Part shown: positions 18,241 to 27,038 of the stretch, piece by piece
How the letters are laid out: every line of letters begins with the position of its first letter
How positions within the stretch are numbered: position 1 is the stretch's first letter
NCBI RefSeq assembly: GCF_018919145.1
Contig: NZ_JAHLQJ010000009.1
Span: 124,001-188,000 of the forward strand
DNA: 64,000 bases
DNA from: Paenibacillus brevis
GTDB lineage: Bacteria; Bacillota; Bacilli; Paenibacillales; Paenibacillaceae
Reading direction: 5' to 3'
The notes under the pieces: model-generated
The model's database searches: none
Told to the model about the DNA's origin: nothing
Seen by the model: the letters and a program-made list of their open reading frames with translations, nothing else
Made by a program: the position numbers and the translations under genes

Positions 18241-18421
18241 CACCCCTCCTTCACAAAAGCATACATTATGCCTTGGTATGTCCTGAATACGACAGATGTA
18301 TGCGGAGGATAAGTATTTTGATTGCGGTATGACAAATATCACAGACTTGACAGCTGGAAAAATTGCATCTTATAGAGAAGTGTATTTTCAGCATCATCAT
18401 GTATAGAGAGGGGAGAGGGCA

Positions 18422-19117
18422 TTGCCGGCAGTCATCTATAATGAGCAGATTGCAGAAGGTGTATACCGTCTTGCCGTAGAAGGCTCCTATGCCGCACGGA
18501 TGGGACAGTTTTATATGTTAAGGGCGTGGGATATGTATCCACTGCTATCAAGACCGCTTAGCGTATTTAACGTGGAGGATAACTATATTGAATTTCTGTA
18601 CCTGGTTGCAGGAGAAGGAACCGCGATCTTCTCGAAGCTGCAAGCAGGGGATGAAATCATGCTGGAAGGCCCGCTCGGCAATGGATTTTCGAAGTCTGCG
18701 GGACGGACAGCTTTTGTTGGCGGGGGAATCGGGATTGCCCCGTTTTATTATGCGCTGAAACAGGTGCCGGAGGCCGATGTATATCTCGGCTTCAGCCGCG
18801 AGGCGTATTTGGTGGACGAGTTTAAGGCATTAACGTCAGGCGAGGTTATTACGAATGTTGGCGGGATTATTTTGAATCAGGTCGACTTTAACCAATACGA
18901 TACGATCTATACCTGCGGTCCTCACAAGATGCTTGAGGCTGTGCAGCAGAAGCAGGCGGATTCAGGTACAGCGGCGGATGTGTACGTATCCCTTGAAAAT
19001 CGAATGGCTTGCGGGATCGGAGCCTGCCTCGTATGCAGCGTCAAGTGCAAGGAAAAACGCAAAAAGGCTTGCGCAGACGGACCTGTATTCCGTGCGGAGG
19101 AGGTTGTTTTTGAATGA
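18422..19117 (+). CDS. pyrK: dihydroorotate dehydrogenase B, electron transfer subunit
   Basis: 231 residues starting with TTG behind GGGGAGAGGG. The FAD-binding part ([13 protein letters not shown]) and NAD-binding part ([15 protein letters not shown]) of the ferredoxin-reductase fold are followed by a C-terminal [2Fe-2S] loop with four cysteines ([13 protein letters not shown] ... CADG). It passes electrons from dihydroorotate oxidation in PyrD to NAD. It overlaps pyrD by 4 bp. No other pyrimidine genes are in the window, unlike the B. subtilis pyr operon. Confidence 0.92.
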   Translation: MPAVIYNEQIAEGVYRLAVEGSYAARMGQFYMLRAWDMYPLLSRPLSVFNVEDNYIEFLYLVAGEGTAIFSKLQAGDEIMLEGPLGNGFSKSAGRTAFVGGGIGIAPFYYALKQVPEADVYLGFSREAYLVDEFKALTSGEVITNVGGIILNQVDFNQYDTIYTCGPHKMLEAVQQKQADSGTAADVYVSLENRMACGIGACLVCSVKCKEKRKKACADGPVFRAEEVVFE

Positions 19118-20046
19118 TCAACACATCATACACGATGGCAGGGGTAACCTTCAAAAACCCGGTCGTTATGGCTTCAGGAACCTTTGGATTCGGTAAGGAG
19201 TACGGGACGTATTATGATCTGAACCGGCTTGGCGGTATTTCGGGAAAAGGACTGACCCTTCATCCCAAGGAAGGGAACTCAGGCCTTCGTGTCTACGAGA
19301 CGCCTTCCGGCATGCTCAATAGTGTGGGATTGGAGAATCCGGGTGTCGCCGCGTTTCTCCAGGAGGAATGCCCGCGATGGGAGGCGCTTGATCTGGCCCG
19401 GATCGTGAATCTGGGCGGGAACACGCTTCAGGATTACATTGAAGGAGCCCGGTTGATTGAAGAGGATGCAATTGCCCGGCAACAGTCAGGACGGCCTGCA
19501 GTAGATATGATCGAGCTGAACATCTCTTGTCCGAATGTAAAGGCGGGCGGAATGGCGTACGGCATCAAGACAGAGGTTGCCCGGGAGGTGGTGCGGGAGA
19601 TTCGTGCGGTGACAACACTGCCGCTGATCATTAAGCTCTCTCCAAATGCCGAGGACCTGGTCTCAATGGCTGAGATGTGTGAAACAGAGGGTGCGGATGC
19701 TATATCACTGGTTAATACATTTTCCGCTATGAAGATAGATATCTATAAGCGCCGCAGCGTCTTTAACAATCTGTATGCCGGGCTCTCCGGACCGGCGATC
19801 AAGCCGATCGCGCTCCGCATGGTCCATCAGGTGTGCAAGGCGGTAGAGATTCCTGTCATGGGAATGGGCGGCATCAGCAGTACGGAGGATATCATCGAGT
19901 TCATTATGGCTGGAGCCGCGGTGATTCAAGTGGGAACTTATAACTTTATTAATATTAGAGCCGGAATTGATCTGGTCGACGGCGTAGAATGTTTTATGCG
20001 GGACCAGGGAATCCGGTCGTTGGACGAAATCCGCGGTATCCTTTAA
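19114..20046 (+). CDS. pyrD: dihydroorotate dehydrogenase, class 1B catalytic subunit
   Basis: 310 residues of an FMN-containing TIM barrel. The motif [17 protein letters not shown] holds the catalytic base Cys of class 1 enzymes, with [18 protein letters not shown] near the N-terminus and [28 protein letters not shown] as the phosphate-binding part. It oxidises dihydroorotate to orotate in pyrimidine synthesis. The ATG overlaps the pyrK stop (ATGA), consistent with a PyrK-PyrD heterotetramer. Confidence 0.95.
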   Translation: MINTSYTMAGVTFKNPVVMASGTFGFGKEYGTYYDLNRLGGISGKGLTLHPKEGNSGLRVYETPSGMLNSVGLENPGVAAFLQEECPRWEALDLARIVNLGGNTLQDYIEGARLIEEDAIARQQSGRPAVDMIELNISCPNVKAGGMAYGIKTEVAREVVREIRAVTTLPLIIKLSPNAEDLVSMAEMCETEGADAISLVNTFSAMKIDIYKRRSVFNNLYAGLSGPAIKPIALRMVHQVCKAVEIPVMGMGGISSTEDIIEFIMAGAAVIQVGTYNFINIRAGIDLVDGVECFMRDQGIRSLDEIRGIL

Positions 20047-20085
20047 AATGAGAGGCAGATTGGTTGTCGACAGGGGGCATTGCGG

Positions 20086-20439
20086 ATGGATCCATTTTCA
20101 GATATCAAGCTTGAGGCCGCTTCGCTCGGACGAGACCTGCTGGTGACGATCACCGGCGGGGAGGTCCATATCGGGGCGGCCTCAACCGCTTATTGGGCGG
20201 ACGGCAGGGTGGACGTGCAGACCGCTGCCTTACCTGGGCATAAGGAGCATGTGCTTACCGTGAAGCTGGCAGAGCGGGCAGCCGCTCAGCTTCATTGTAC
20301 GGTTACCCTTGTTATGGGAATTCACTATGATAATCTGACAAAGCTTGAAATTGATCAGATTAGCAAGCGTACGGAACAGTTAATGGAGCAATATTTGCTG
20401 CAGGCTGAGAGAAGAAACGGAGATGAACAACATGGGTGA
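20086..20439 (+). CDS. small LpdD/PAC4-like protein
   Basis: 117 residues from the ATG at 20086, about 8 bp after GGGGG; an in-frame TTG at 20080 is too close to that site. The pattern DLLVTITGGEVHIGAAS ... LPGHKE ... VMGIHYDNLTKLEIDQI resembles the small chaperone-like family that includes LpdD, a partner of prenyl-FMN decarboxylases, and that is often annotated as proteasome assembly chaperone 4-like. No UbiD-type decarboxylase is nearby. It overlaps moeA by 8 bp and follows pyrD by 39 bp, so it is probably co-transcribed. Its role in this setting is unknown. Confidence 0.6.
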   Translation: MDPFSDIKLEAASLGRDLLVTITGGEVHIGAASTAYWADGRVDVQTAALPGHKEHVLTVKLAERAAAQLHCTVTLVMGIHYDNLTKLEIDQISKRTEQLMEQYLLQAERRNGDEQHG

Positions 20440-21700
20440 AGATCAACAGGATAAAATGTCGCGGAGGGCCTTACCGGTGTCTACTGCCCAAGAGAAGGTC
20501 ATTTCCTACTGCGGAAAATTAACCAGTGAATTCGTCGGTCTTTCTGCGGCTAAAGACCGTGTGCTGGCCGAAACGGTCAAGGCTCCGCATCCGTATCCGC
20601 ATTTCCGCCGCTCGGGCATGGATGGATATGCAATTATTAGCAGCGATACAGCAGGCTGCTCGGCACAAACTCCGGTTCATCTCGAGGTGATCGACGAGAT
20701 CCCTTGCGGCAGTCTGCCCTCGGTAGCCCTTATTCCCGGAACTGCTGCAAGAATTATGACAGGGGCCAAGGTTCCGGATGAAGCGGATGCGGTAGTCATG
20801 TTTGAGATGACTGAGGCCACCGATGGAGAGTCGGGATATTACGTAAAGCTAAAGCGAGAGATTGCTGCCGGAGCGAATATTACACCGGTGGGATTGGAGC
20901 TTGCCGAAGGTGATGTGATTCTGGAGGCTGGCCAGGTAATCTCGGCAGGCGAAATCTCGGTTCTGGCTACGTTCGGAATCTCCGAGGTCGCCGTGATCCG
21001 CAAGCCGCGCGTAGCGGTGATGGCAACCGGCTCAGAGCTGCTTGGCGTTGATGAACCGCTGCAAGACGGCCGGATCCGCAACAGCAACACCTATATGCTT
21101 GAAAGTCAGATAAGAGATGCCGGTGCAGAGCCGATTATTCTGGACGCGATTGCGGACGATCTTTCCACGGCGAGAAGCAGGGTGCTCGAAGCGATCGAGG
21201 AATACGATCTCGTCATTTCCACAGGTGGCGTCTCGGTCGGCGACTTCGATATTATGGCCGATCTTGTGCTGGGCGATGAGATGGAAATGCTGTTCAACAA
21301 GGTGATGATGCGCCCGGGCAGTGTAACGACAGCCGCGGTCAGGCAGGGGAAGCTTCTGTTTGCCCTGTCTGGCAATCCTGGAGCCTGCTTTGTCGGTTTC
21401 GAGCTGTTCGTCAGACCCGCTATCGGCCGTATGATGGGGATAGAGCAACCCTTCCTGAAAGAGGTTGAGGCGACACTGGCGGCCGATTATCCCAAGATCA
21501 ATGCCTACACCCGGTTTGTTCGAGGAAGAATCACTGTTGAAGGAGCTCGGCTGCGGGCTTATCCGGCTGTTCTTGATGAATCCAGCGTGATGATTACGAT
21601 TAAGGATAGCAACGCCTTGCTCGTGATTCCGCCGACAACCGAAGGAGTTCAAGCAGGGGAGCTGATCAAGGTTCTGCTGCTGCCGGGAGTCGTGGCCTAA
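20432..21700 (+). CDS. moeA: molybdopterin molybdenumtransferase
   Basis: 422 residues from the ATG at 20432, which lies 9 bp after GGAG; the ATG at 20423 abuts that site. Recognisable MoeA parts are FRRSGMDGYA, IMTGAKVPDEADAVVMFE, VMATGSELLGVDE, GRIRNSNTYML, STGGVSVGDFD, MMRPGSVTTAA and ALSGNPGACFVGFE. MoeA inserts molybdate into adenylylated molybdopterin. No other molybdenum-cofactor genes are in the window. It ends a probable pyrK-pyrD-LpdD-like-moeA transcript. Confidence 0.94.
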   Translation: MGEDQQDKMSRRALPVSTAQEKVISYCGKLTSEFVGLSAAKDRVLAETVKAPHPYPHFRRSGMDGYAIISSDTAGCSAQTPVHLEVIDEIPCGSLPSVALIPGTAARIMTGAKVPDEADAVVMFEMTEATDGESGYYVKLKREIAAGANITPVGLELAEGDVILEAGQVISAGEISVLATFGISEVAVIRKPRVAVMATGSELLGVDEPLQDGRIRNSNTYMLESQIRDAGAEPIILDAIADDLSTARSRVLEAIEEYDLVISTGGVSVGDFDIMADLVLGDEMEMLFNKVMMRPGSVTTAAVRQGKLLFALSGNPGACFVGFELFVRPAIGRMMGIEQPFLKEVEATLAADYPKINAYTRFVRGRITVEGARLRAYPAVLDESSVMITIKDSNALLVIPPTTEGVQAGELIKVLLLPGVVA

Positions 21701-21758
21701 TGTAATGCTCCACTTGCCGCAGTTTCCTGCAAATGTGCAACAAGACCTGCGTAAGCAG

Positions 21759-21841
21759 GGGGTAACGTGTGAAGTGTGCTTACGATCGCTGTAGAAATCC
21801 GCGAGCAACAGCGATTGTAGCAACTCTTCCCACGTTGCCCC
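21759..21841. repeat. solo 83-bp inverted-repeat element (copy 1)
   Basis: The element begins GGGGTAACGTGTGAAGTGTG and ends with the near-complement CACGTTGCCCC. Its arms of ~34 bp pair imperfectly around a centre AGAAATCCGCGAGCA. It shares these parts with two longer copies at 30461-30592 and 31061-31143. It lies between the convergent moeA and xerS genes and has no T-run, so it is not a plain terminator. Confidence 0.75.
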
Positions 21842-21856
21842 ATCTAAACTAGCTTG

Positions 21857-22933
21857 TCAGTTCCGGCGTTCAATCGCTTCGGACATGGTCTTATCGGTCA
21901 GATGGGCATAGACCTCGGTCGTCTCGGTCGATGCGTGTCCTAGCTGTTCCTTGGTCTTGTAGATATCATTCTGCAGATAATAATCCGTGGCAAAGGAATG
22001 GCGCAGCTTATGCACGGTAAGATAAGGCTTGCCGAAGCGTTTCGCGTATTTGATGATCATGGCCTGAATCGCCCGCTTGGTCATGCGCTTGCCTTCCTTG
22101 CTTCCGTTCGGAATGGTTACAAACAGGGCTTTTTCCCGCTTCGGAGTTTTGTAGCGTGTGTGGCGCAGGGTAAGATAATGAGTCAAATCGTCCTTGGATT
22201 GCTCCCGGAAATAGACCGGTGTCTTGAAGGTCTCGTCATTGTGTCCCTTGCGGAATACATAGAGCAGCTTATTCGCCAAATCCAGATCATTCACATTCAA
22301 ATTGACGATCTCAGATACCCGGAGCCCGGAATTCAGAATAAGGCTTGCAATACAGGCATCGCGCTCCCGGTTAAGCTCAAAAGCATGAAGTGCCTGCTTA
22401 TTGTCCTGAATATCCTCGCGGTACCCCTCTGCAATGTAAGTAATAAATTCCGTGATTTCTTCTTCCTCAAGTATTTTTCCTTTTAGCTTTGCTGCCGTAT
22501 CCTTAGGCTTGTGGATCCGTTTGATCTCCACCTTGGCCATAATGTTCCTTTTTAGCAACGGGTAAAAGTTCTCGTCTTCGGCAATCTGGCTCAAATAATG
22601 AAACAGCGAGCGAAGAGAGGACATTTTGCGGGACACCGTTACTTTTGAATTGGTTCCTTCTGTCCGAGTGGTTAGATGCAAGCGGTACGCCACGATGCTC
22701 TCCATATGAAGCACTTCAAGATCGTAAAGTGTAATATCCCCGATCACAGCAGCACTCGTCAAGCCTTCGGCAATAAGCCAACCGAAGAATTGCTCGTAAT
22801 CCCGCACATATTCAAGCAGGGTAGAGGGAGACAGATCAGGTAGCTTGTAATCTATAAATTGCTGAACATAGCCGGGCATTCGCACAATCCGTTCATCCAG
22901 CTTTTTCCGGTCAATCGTCTTTTGAATACTCAT
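21857..22933 (-). CDS. xerS: tyrosine recombinase, XerS type
   Basis: 358 residues, the size of XerS (~356) rather than XerC/XerD (~300). An N-terminal SAM-like core-binding domain (~1-165) precedes the catalytic domain, with the Arg of SGLRVSEI, the HxLRH box in HKLRHSFAT, and the His/Tyr pair in LGHASTETTEVYAHL. XerS resolves chromosome dimers at a dif-type site in streptococci and is also found in Paenibacillaceae. No phage genes surround it, so a chromosomal role is more likely than an integrase. AGGAGG lies 12 bp before the ATG. An imperfect TTTTCA/TGAAAA inverted repeat is just upstream. Confidence 0.8.
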   Translation of the reverse strand: MSIQKTIDRKKLDERIVRMPGYVQQFIDYKLPDLSPSTLLEYVRDYEQFFGWLIAEGLTSAAVIGDITLYDLEVLHMESIVAYRLHLTTRTEGTNSKVTVSRKMSSLRSLFHYLSQIAEDENFYPLLKRNIMAKVEIKRIHKPKDTAAKLKGKILEEEEITEFITYIAEGYREDIQDNKQALHAFELNRERDACIASLILNSGLRVSEIVNLNVNDLDLANKLLYVFRKGHNDETFKTPVYFREQSKDDLTHYLTLRHTRYKTPKREKALFVTIPNGSKEGKRMTKRAIQAMIIKYAKRFGKPYLTVHKLRHSFATDYYLQNDIYKTKEQLGHASTETTEVYAHLTDKTMSEAIERRN

Positions 22934-23258
22934 AATGTCATGCAGCCTCCTGATTTTAGCAAGGTATTTTCAATCAAATAAAATGAAAACTTCAACATAT
23001 GAAAAATTCAGAACAGAACCCTTATATTTGCTGGATCTAGTTCAGTTACTACATATTCCATCTTTACTGGTAATTATATCATTCTTCTATCCGTAAAAAG
23101 AAGGCGCTACGTAAATCATCGATGAAAGGGTAACACATTAATTGTTATGTTAACTTTCAAAAAGCAACATGAAGGAGGTGTGACCGGAGGATCATGATCT
23201 CTCGATAATTAATCAGATAAATCAAAAAAACAATTAGTCTCATTAATTAATACTGAAA
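22934..23258. other. intergenic region upstream of xerS
   Basis: No gene is seen. It holds an imperfect inverted repeat TTTTCA (22967-22972) and TGAAAA (22984-22989), which could be part of a dif-like site, and a very strong ribosome-site-like AAGGAGGTGTG near 23172 that opens no reading frame longer than a few codons. Confidence 0.4.
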
Positions 23259-23308
23259 AAAGGGCGACAAATCCGTGACCTTAAGCGGGGCCCGCGTTTG
23301 TCGCCTTT
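23259..23308. terminator. bidirectional terminator downstream of ldh
   Basis: AAAGGGCGACAAA at 23259-23271 pairs with TTTGTCGCCTTT at 23297-23308 around a G+C-rich loop. T-runs follow on both strands. Confidence 0.85.
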
Positions 23309-23312
23309 CTTT

Positions 23313-24239
23313 TTACAAATCCAGCTTGCTGATTTCATCCTTGAGCTTATTGGCTGAGGCCTGGAACTGCGCCAGCTCCTGATCGCCTAATTCGAGCTCA
23401 AGCACTTGTCTAACCCCGGAACCATCAACGATACATGGAACGCCAAGATACACATCTGACACGCCGTTGTAGTCGGTCAGCAGGGTTGAGACATTCAATA
23501 CAGAGCCTTCGTCCTGCAGGATGGAGGTAATAATCCGGTCAAGTGCCAATGCGATAGCATAAGAGGTTGCTCCCTTGGCATTGATGATTTCATAGGCAGC
23601 ATTTTTTGTATTATTGAAAATCTCCTCGCGGTCCTGTTCGGAGAACTCCAGACTGATTCCGGCGACATTGGCGAGGCTCCATAGCGGAAGCTCCGAATCT
23701 CCATGCTCACCGACGATATGCGCGTGAATGCTGCGTGGATTAATCCCTTTATTTTGACCGATCAAATAACGGAATCGGGCACTGTCCAGCAAGGTCCCTG
23801 AACCGATGACACGGTTGGAGGGGAAGCCGCTCTTGCGCAGGGACACATAGCTCAAGATATCAACCGGATTAGTCGCGACCAGAATAATCCCGTGATCATT
23901 GTATTGCACAATATTCTTAATAATGCTGTCGAAGATTCCAGCGTTCCGCTTGAGCAGATCAATGCGAGTCTCACCTGGCTTCTGTGAAGCACCCGCGGCA
24001 ATCACAATAACATCCGCATCCTTGCAATCGCTGTAATCACCAGCCCAAATCTTCACGCCTCCTGTAAAAGGAAGTCCATGATTCATATCCAGGGCTTCGC
24101 CCAATGCTTTGTCTTTATTCGCATCGATCAGAACCAGTTCAGATACACGTTCCCGAAGAAACAGGGTATATGCCGTGGTTGTTCCAACGGCTCCGGTTCC
24201 GATAATGACCACTCTGCTGGAACGCAATTGCGTATTCAT
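23313..24239 (-). CDS. ldh: L-lactate dehydrogenase
   Basis: 308 residues. An N-terminal NAD-binding Rossmann fold (VVIIGTGAVGTTTAYTL), the loop Gln-Lys-Pro-Gly-Glu-Thr-Arg, ATNPVDILSYV, SGTLLDSARFR (substrate-binding Arg) and the catalytic His in VGEHGDSELPLWS are all present, as in L-lactate rather than malate dehydrogenases. It interconverts pyruvate and lactate with NADH in fermentation. AGGGAGATGGTCTC precedes the ATG. It is a single-gene unit. Confidence 0.94.
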   Translation of the reverse strand: MNTQLRSSRVVIIGTGAVGTTTAYTLFLRERVSELVLIDANKDKALGEALDMNHGLPFTGGVKIWAGDYSDCKDADVIVIAAGASQKPGETRIDLLKRNAGIFDSIIKNIVQYNDHGIILVATNPVDILSYVSLRKSGFPSNRVIGSGTLLDSARFRYLIGQNKGINPRSIHAHIVGEHGDSELPLWSLANVAGISLEFSEQDREEIFNNTKNAAYEIINAKGATSYAIALALDRIITSILQDEGSVLNVSTLLTDYNGVSDVYLGVPCIVDGSGVRQVLELELGDQELAQFQASANKLKDEISKLDL

Positions 24240-24321
24240 GAGACCATCTCCCTACATCTGGATTCAACCACTCTTAGGTTGTTCAGCATCATGAGCGGTT
24301 ATGTACTTACTTACTCTAATT

Positions 24322-24351
24322 ATTGTACATGAAACAGAAGTTAATAGGCAA
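24322..24351 (-). promoter_or_regulatory. candidate ldh promoter
   Basis: On the minus strand TTGCCT (24346-24351) and TACAAT (24322-24327) are 18 bp apart, about 80 bp before the ldh start. No clear Rex box (TTGTGAA-N4-TTCACAA) is visible nearby. Confidence 0.4.
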
Positions 24352-24386
24352 AATTGCGGATACAAAAAAGTAAGACAATTCATTAC

Positions 24387-24403
24387 TTAACTCAATAAGT
24401 TAA
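24387..24403. promoter_or_regulatory. 17-bp inverted repeat between ldh and deacetylase
   Basis: TTAACT-N5-AGTTAA is a perfect inverted repeat in the divergent region between ldh and the deacetylase gene, suitable for a dimeric regulator. No regulator is identified. Confidence 0.3.
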
Positions 24404-24540
24404 CATAACATATTTTCTGTTTCCTTTTATTGAAGTAATAACTTTGTAACCGTAGATGTAACCATTCTGTAAGGACGAGGAGGGCAGTTTTATATTATTC
24501 TAGTTATATCATCAGATAGAGAGAGGATCTTGATATAGCC

Positions 24541-25530
24541 ATGATAAATCATCCTACTTCCGAAAGCCGCACCACGTCCCGTTCACAGCACAGATCAGGC
24601 AAAACGATGAAAGCGCTAGTCACTGTCGCTCTCATTCTATCGTCTATCTCGATTGTTATGTCTGCTTATGCAACTAATCAAATTATCCATGGATCCAAGT
24701 CGGCGACGGGAGCAGAAATGCAGACCCCTCCCCCAGTAGCTTCACCGGTCACCGTACCGCAGGTCTCAACACCGAAGCCCAAGGACAGCTCCTCTGAAGG
24801 AGCTGCTTTAACCGAGAAGCCGGCTGTTAAACCTGGCACGGAAGATAAGAGTATAGCAAACACAGGCAAGACTCCGGCTTCGTCAGAGAAGACAGATACT
24901 CAATCCACGGTCTCTGCACAGAAAGTAGTCTATCTAACCTTTGACGACGGACCGAGTAAATATACCGATACAATAGTGGATCTGCTGCAAAAACGGGGAA
25001 TACACGCTACCTTTTTCATGATTGGCAGTCAATTGACGGATCATGAGGAATCCGTCAACCGGACGATCGAGTTGGGAAATTATGTAGGGCTTCATAGCAT
25101 GAGTCACAGCAAGAAGAAGCTTTATGATAGCGGGAAGGCGGACCCGTTCTTAAAGGAATATCAACAGGAACAGGCTTTGGTGAATGAGCTTACGGGAACG
25201 ACACCTTGGCTGATTCGGGCTCCTTATGGCAGCAAGCCGGGAGTGAATGCGGATATTCGCGACCGTCTGGCAGAAGCTAACTTCAAAATGTGGGATTGGA
25301 CCGTAGACTCCAAAGACTGGAACTATACGGGCAAGCCGGATAAAATCATTCAGGAAGTGAAGCGTCAGGTTCACCGGGATACCGAAGTTATTTTAATGCA
25401 TGAAAAGTCTCAGACCGTTCAGGCTCTTCCCGACATCATTGATTATCTGCAGAAAAAAGGTTATTCCTTCGCCGTCTATAAGCCTGAGATGCATTTCCCT
25501 GTAAATTTTGCCAAGGATGATCGTTTATGA
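24541..25530 (+). CDS. membrane-anchored polysaccharide deacetylase
   Basis: 329 residues: a short basic N-terminus, one membrane segment (~24-44), a Pro/Ser/Thr/Lys-rich spacer (~55-125) and a NodB domain (~128-325). Motifs seen are VVYLTFDDGPSKYT, HSMSHSKK (metal His pair), RAPYGSKPG, MWDWTVDSKDW and VILMHEKSQ. It is the peptidoglycan N-acetylglucosamine deacetylase type; the spacer would carry the domain through the wall. It is not closely similar to the deacetylase at 17392 outside the motifs. The downstream lipoprotein ORF follows after ~70 bp. Confidence 0.88.
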   Translation: MINHPTSESRTTSRSQHRSGKTMKALVTVALILSSISIVMSAYATNQIIHGSKSATGAEMQTPPPVASPVTVPQVSTPKPKDSSSEGAALTEKPAVKPGTEDKSIANTGKTPASSEKTDTQSTVSAQKVVYLTFDDGPSKYTDTIVDLLQKRGIHATFFMIGSQLTDHEESVNRTIELGNYVGLHSMSHSKKKLYDSGKADPFLKEYQQEQALVNELTGTTPWLIRAPYGSKPGVNADIRDRLAEANFKMWDWTVDSKDWNYTGKPDKIIQEVKRQVHRDTEVILMHEKSQTVQALPDIIDYLQKKGYSFAVYKPEMHFPVNFAKDDRL

Positions 25531-25597
25531 TCCGGATGGTATAATAGATTGCATGGATTCTACTAAGTCTGACAGACTGGAAATGAGGTATTCCGTA

Positions 25598-26887
25598 ATG
25601 AACAGCTGTCTACGCTTCATCAGCGCCTTGTTGATCATGGGGATGCTGCTCGCGGCTTGCTCGGCGGACCCATCAATTCCTGCGAACAGCCCAGTCTCTA
25701 TTGAGGATACGCAGGAAGAGGGACAGACGCTCACGATCATTAACCCTGAATCTATCGATTCAAATATACAAGTAGAACAGCCGGCGGATGGGAAGAAGTA
25801 TCAAATCCAGACCCGGCTCACAGATTTTCACCTGCTCAGCTCGACGACAGGGCTGGCATGGGGGTCTACACGAAATGAGCTCCGTCTATACCGCACCGAG
25901 GACAACGGTGTAACCTGGACGAATATTTCTCCGTCCTCTTCGGTCTTATTTTCCAGCAATCCTGAATTTGGGAAGGATATCTTCTTCTTGAATAATGATA
26001 CAGGATGGATTGTTAGAAATGCGATCAGCTCTGGCGAGGCTATTGTTCTGCGGACGAATAATGGCGGTCTGACCTGGAAAATGGCTTCTTTGCCTGATAC
26101 GGCCCGGGTTGTATCTGTCTTCTTCCTTGATGCAGAACAAGGCTGGATTGTTACCGAAGGCGATTACAGAGCCAGCAGCGAGGCAAAGGCTGTCTATTCA
26201 ACCAAAGATAGCGGCGCAACCTGGAAGAAAATCATGAGTACGCCGATCATTGCTGCTGATGCATCAGCACGCCTTAACAAGCTGCCTAAAATCGGGGTCA
26301 TCTCCGGAATGAGCTTTACAGATAAGAACCATGGGTTTGTTAGTGTGCTTGAAGCCGGCCAGCCATCTCTTTACAAAACGACAAACAGCGGTGTGAACTG
26401 GAGTAAAGTGGAGGGATGGTTCGATCATTCGAAGTTTTCGTCCTGTTCGCGCCTCAATGTGGATGCCCCGGAATTCTTCCGTGGCAACACGAAGTATGGA
26501 TGGGTTCCTTTTGGTTGTGTAAAAGAGGATAATATTAAATACCAGGGATACTTCACTGAGGATGGAGGAGCTTCATGGAGCTTCGTGCCTTTCTCTGTGC
26601 CTTGGCAGCAAGGAGATTCAGCTGCCAAGGCAACGACCTTCCTGAACCGCAGGGAAGGGTGGTCGCTCCATGGGTCATCGGTCTACCATACAACCGATCT
26701 CGGAGCAAATTGGTCATTGCTTCCTCAGAGTGCGAAGCTTTCTGAAATTGTTCTAGAGTATCCTAAAGTTCTTAAGATACAATTTTTCAATTCTCAATTT
26801 GGTTGGCTGCTAGTAGGACAGAGTGATAATAACCGTTCGTTGCTTATGCAGACCATGGATGGAGGAGCCACCTGGCAGGTACTTTAA
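25598..26887 (+). CDS. lipoprotein with seven BNR/Ycf48-like propeller repeats
   Basis: 429 residues. ATG at 25598 was chosen because it places a signal peptide with lipobox LAAC at the N-terminus and has GAGG 10 bp upstream. The mature part contains seven Asp-box-like repeats of the form T-x-D/N-x-G-x-T/N-W: EDNGVTW, NNGGLTW, KDSGATW, NSGVNW, EDGGASW, TDLGANW and MDGGATW. These indicate a seven-bladed beta-propeller of the sialidase/Ycf48 type displayed outside the membrane. No sialidase catalytic residues can be assigned, so an enzymatic role is not claimed. Confidence 0.75.
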   Translation: MNSCLRFISALLIMGMLLAACSADPSIPANSPVSIEDTQEEGQTLTIINPESIDSNIQVEQPADGKKYQIQTRLTDFHLLSSTTGLAWGSTRNELRLYRTEDNGVTWTNISPSSSVLFSSNPEFGKDIFFLNNDTGWIVRNAISSGEAIVLRTNNGGLTWKMASLPDTARVVSVFFLDAEQGWIVTEGDYRASSEAKAVYSTKDSGATWKKIMSTPIIAADASARLNKLPKIGVISGMSFTDKNHGFVSVLEAGQPSLYKTTNSGVNWSKVEGWFDHSKFSSCSRLNVDAPEFFRGNTKYGWVPFGCVKEDNIKYQGYFTEDGGASWSFVPFSVPWQQGDSAAKATTFLNRREGWSLHGSSVYHTTDLGANWSLLPQSAKLSEIVLEYPKVLKIQFFNSQFGWLLVGQSDNNRSLLMQTMDGGATWQVL

Positions 26888-26929
26888 AAATAATATACAA
26901 TGTGACTTTCTTCATGAAGTTCATCATTT

Positions 26930-26945
26930 TGTGAAATTTATCACG
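26930..26945. promoter_or_regulatory. FNR/CRP-like palindrome
   Basis: TGTGA-AATTTA-TCACG matches the TGTGA-N6-TCACA pattern bound by CRP/FNR-family regulators at nine of ten positions. It lies ~95 bp before the small cysteine-rich gene at 27039. Confidence 0.4.
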
Positions 26946-27038
26946 TGCACTCCAAAAACTTTGTGATATATTTAACTTGTAAGAAGAAATGAGAGAAATG
27001 CAAGTTCAATCATATACAAAACCTTAGGAGTGTGAGTC

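Noticed and set aside
21032..21823. 263-residue minus-strand open frame opposite moeA
   Set aside because: It is antisense to the well-supported moeA and runs into the inverted-repeat element; composition is not protein-like.
21857..22933. Phage or island integrase
   Set aside because: Length and context fit XerS; no tRNA, phage genes or attachment repeats are near.
23172..23200. Small gene behind AAGGAGGTGTG and GGAGGATC
   Set aside because: Both strong ribosome-site-like sequences lead to frames of only four codons.
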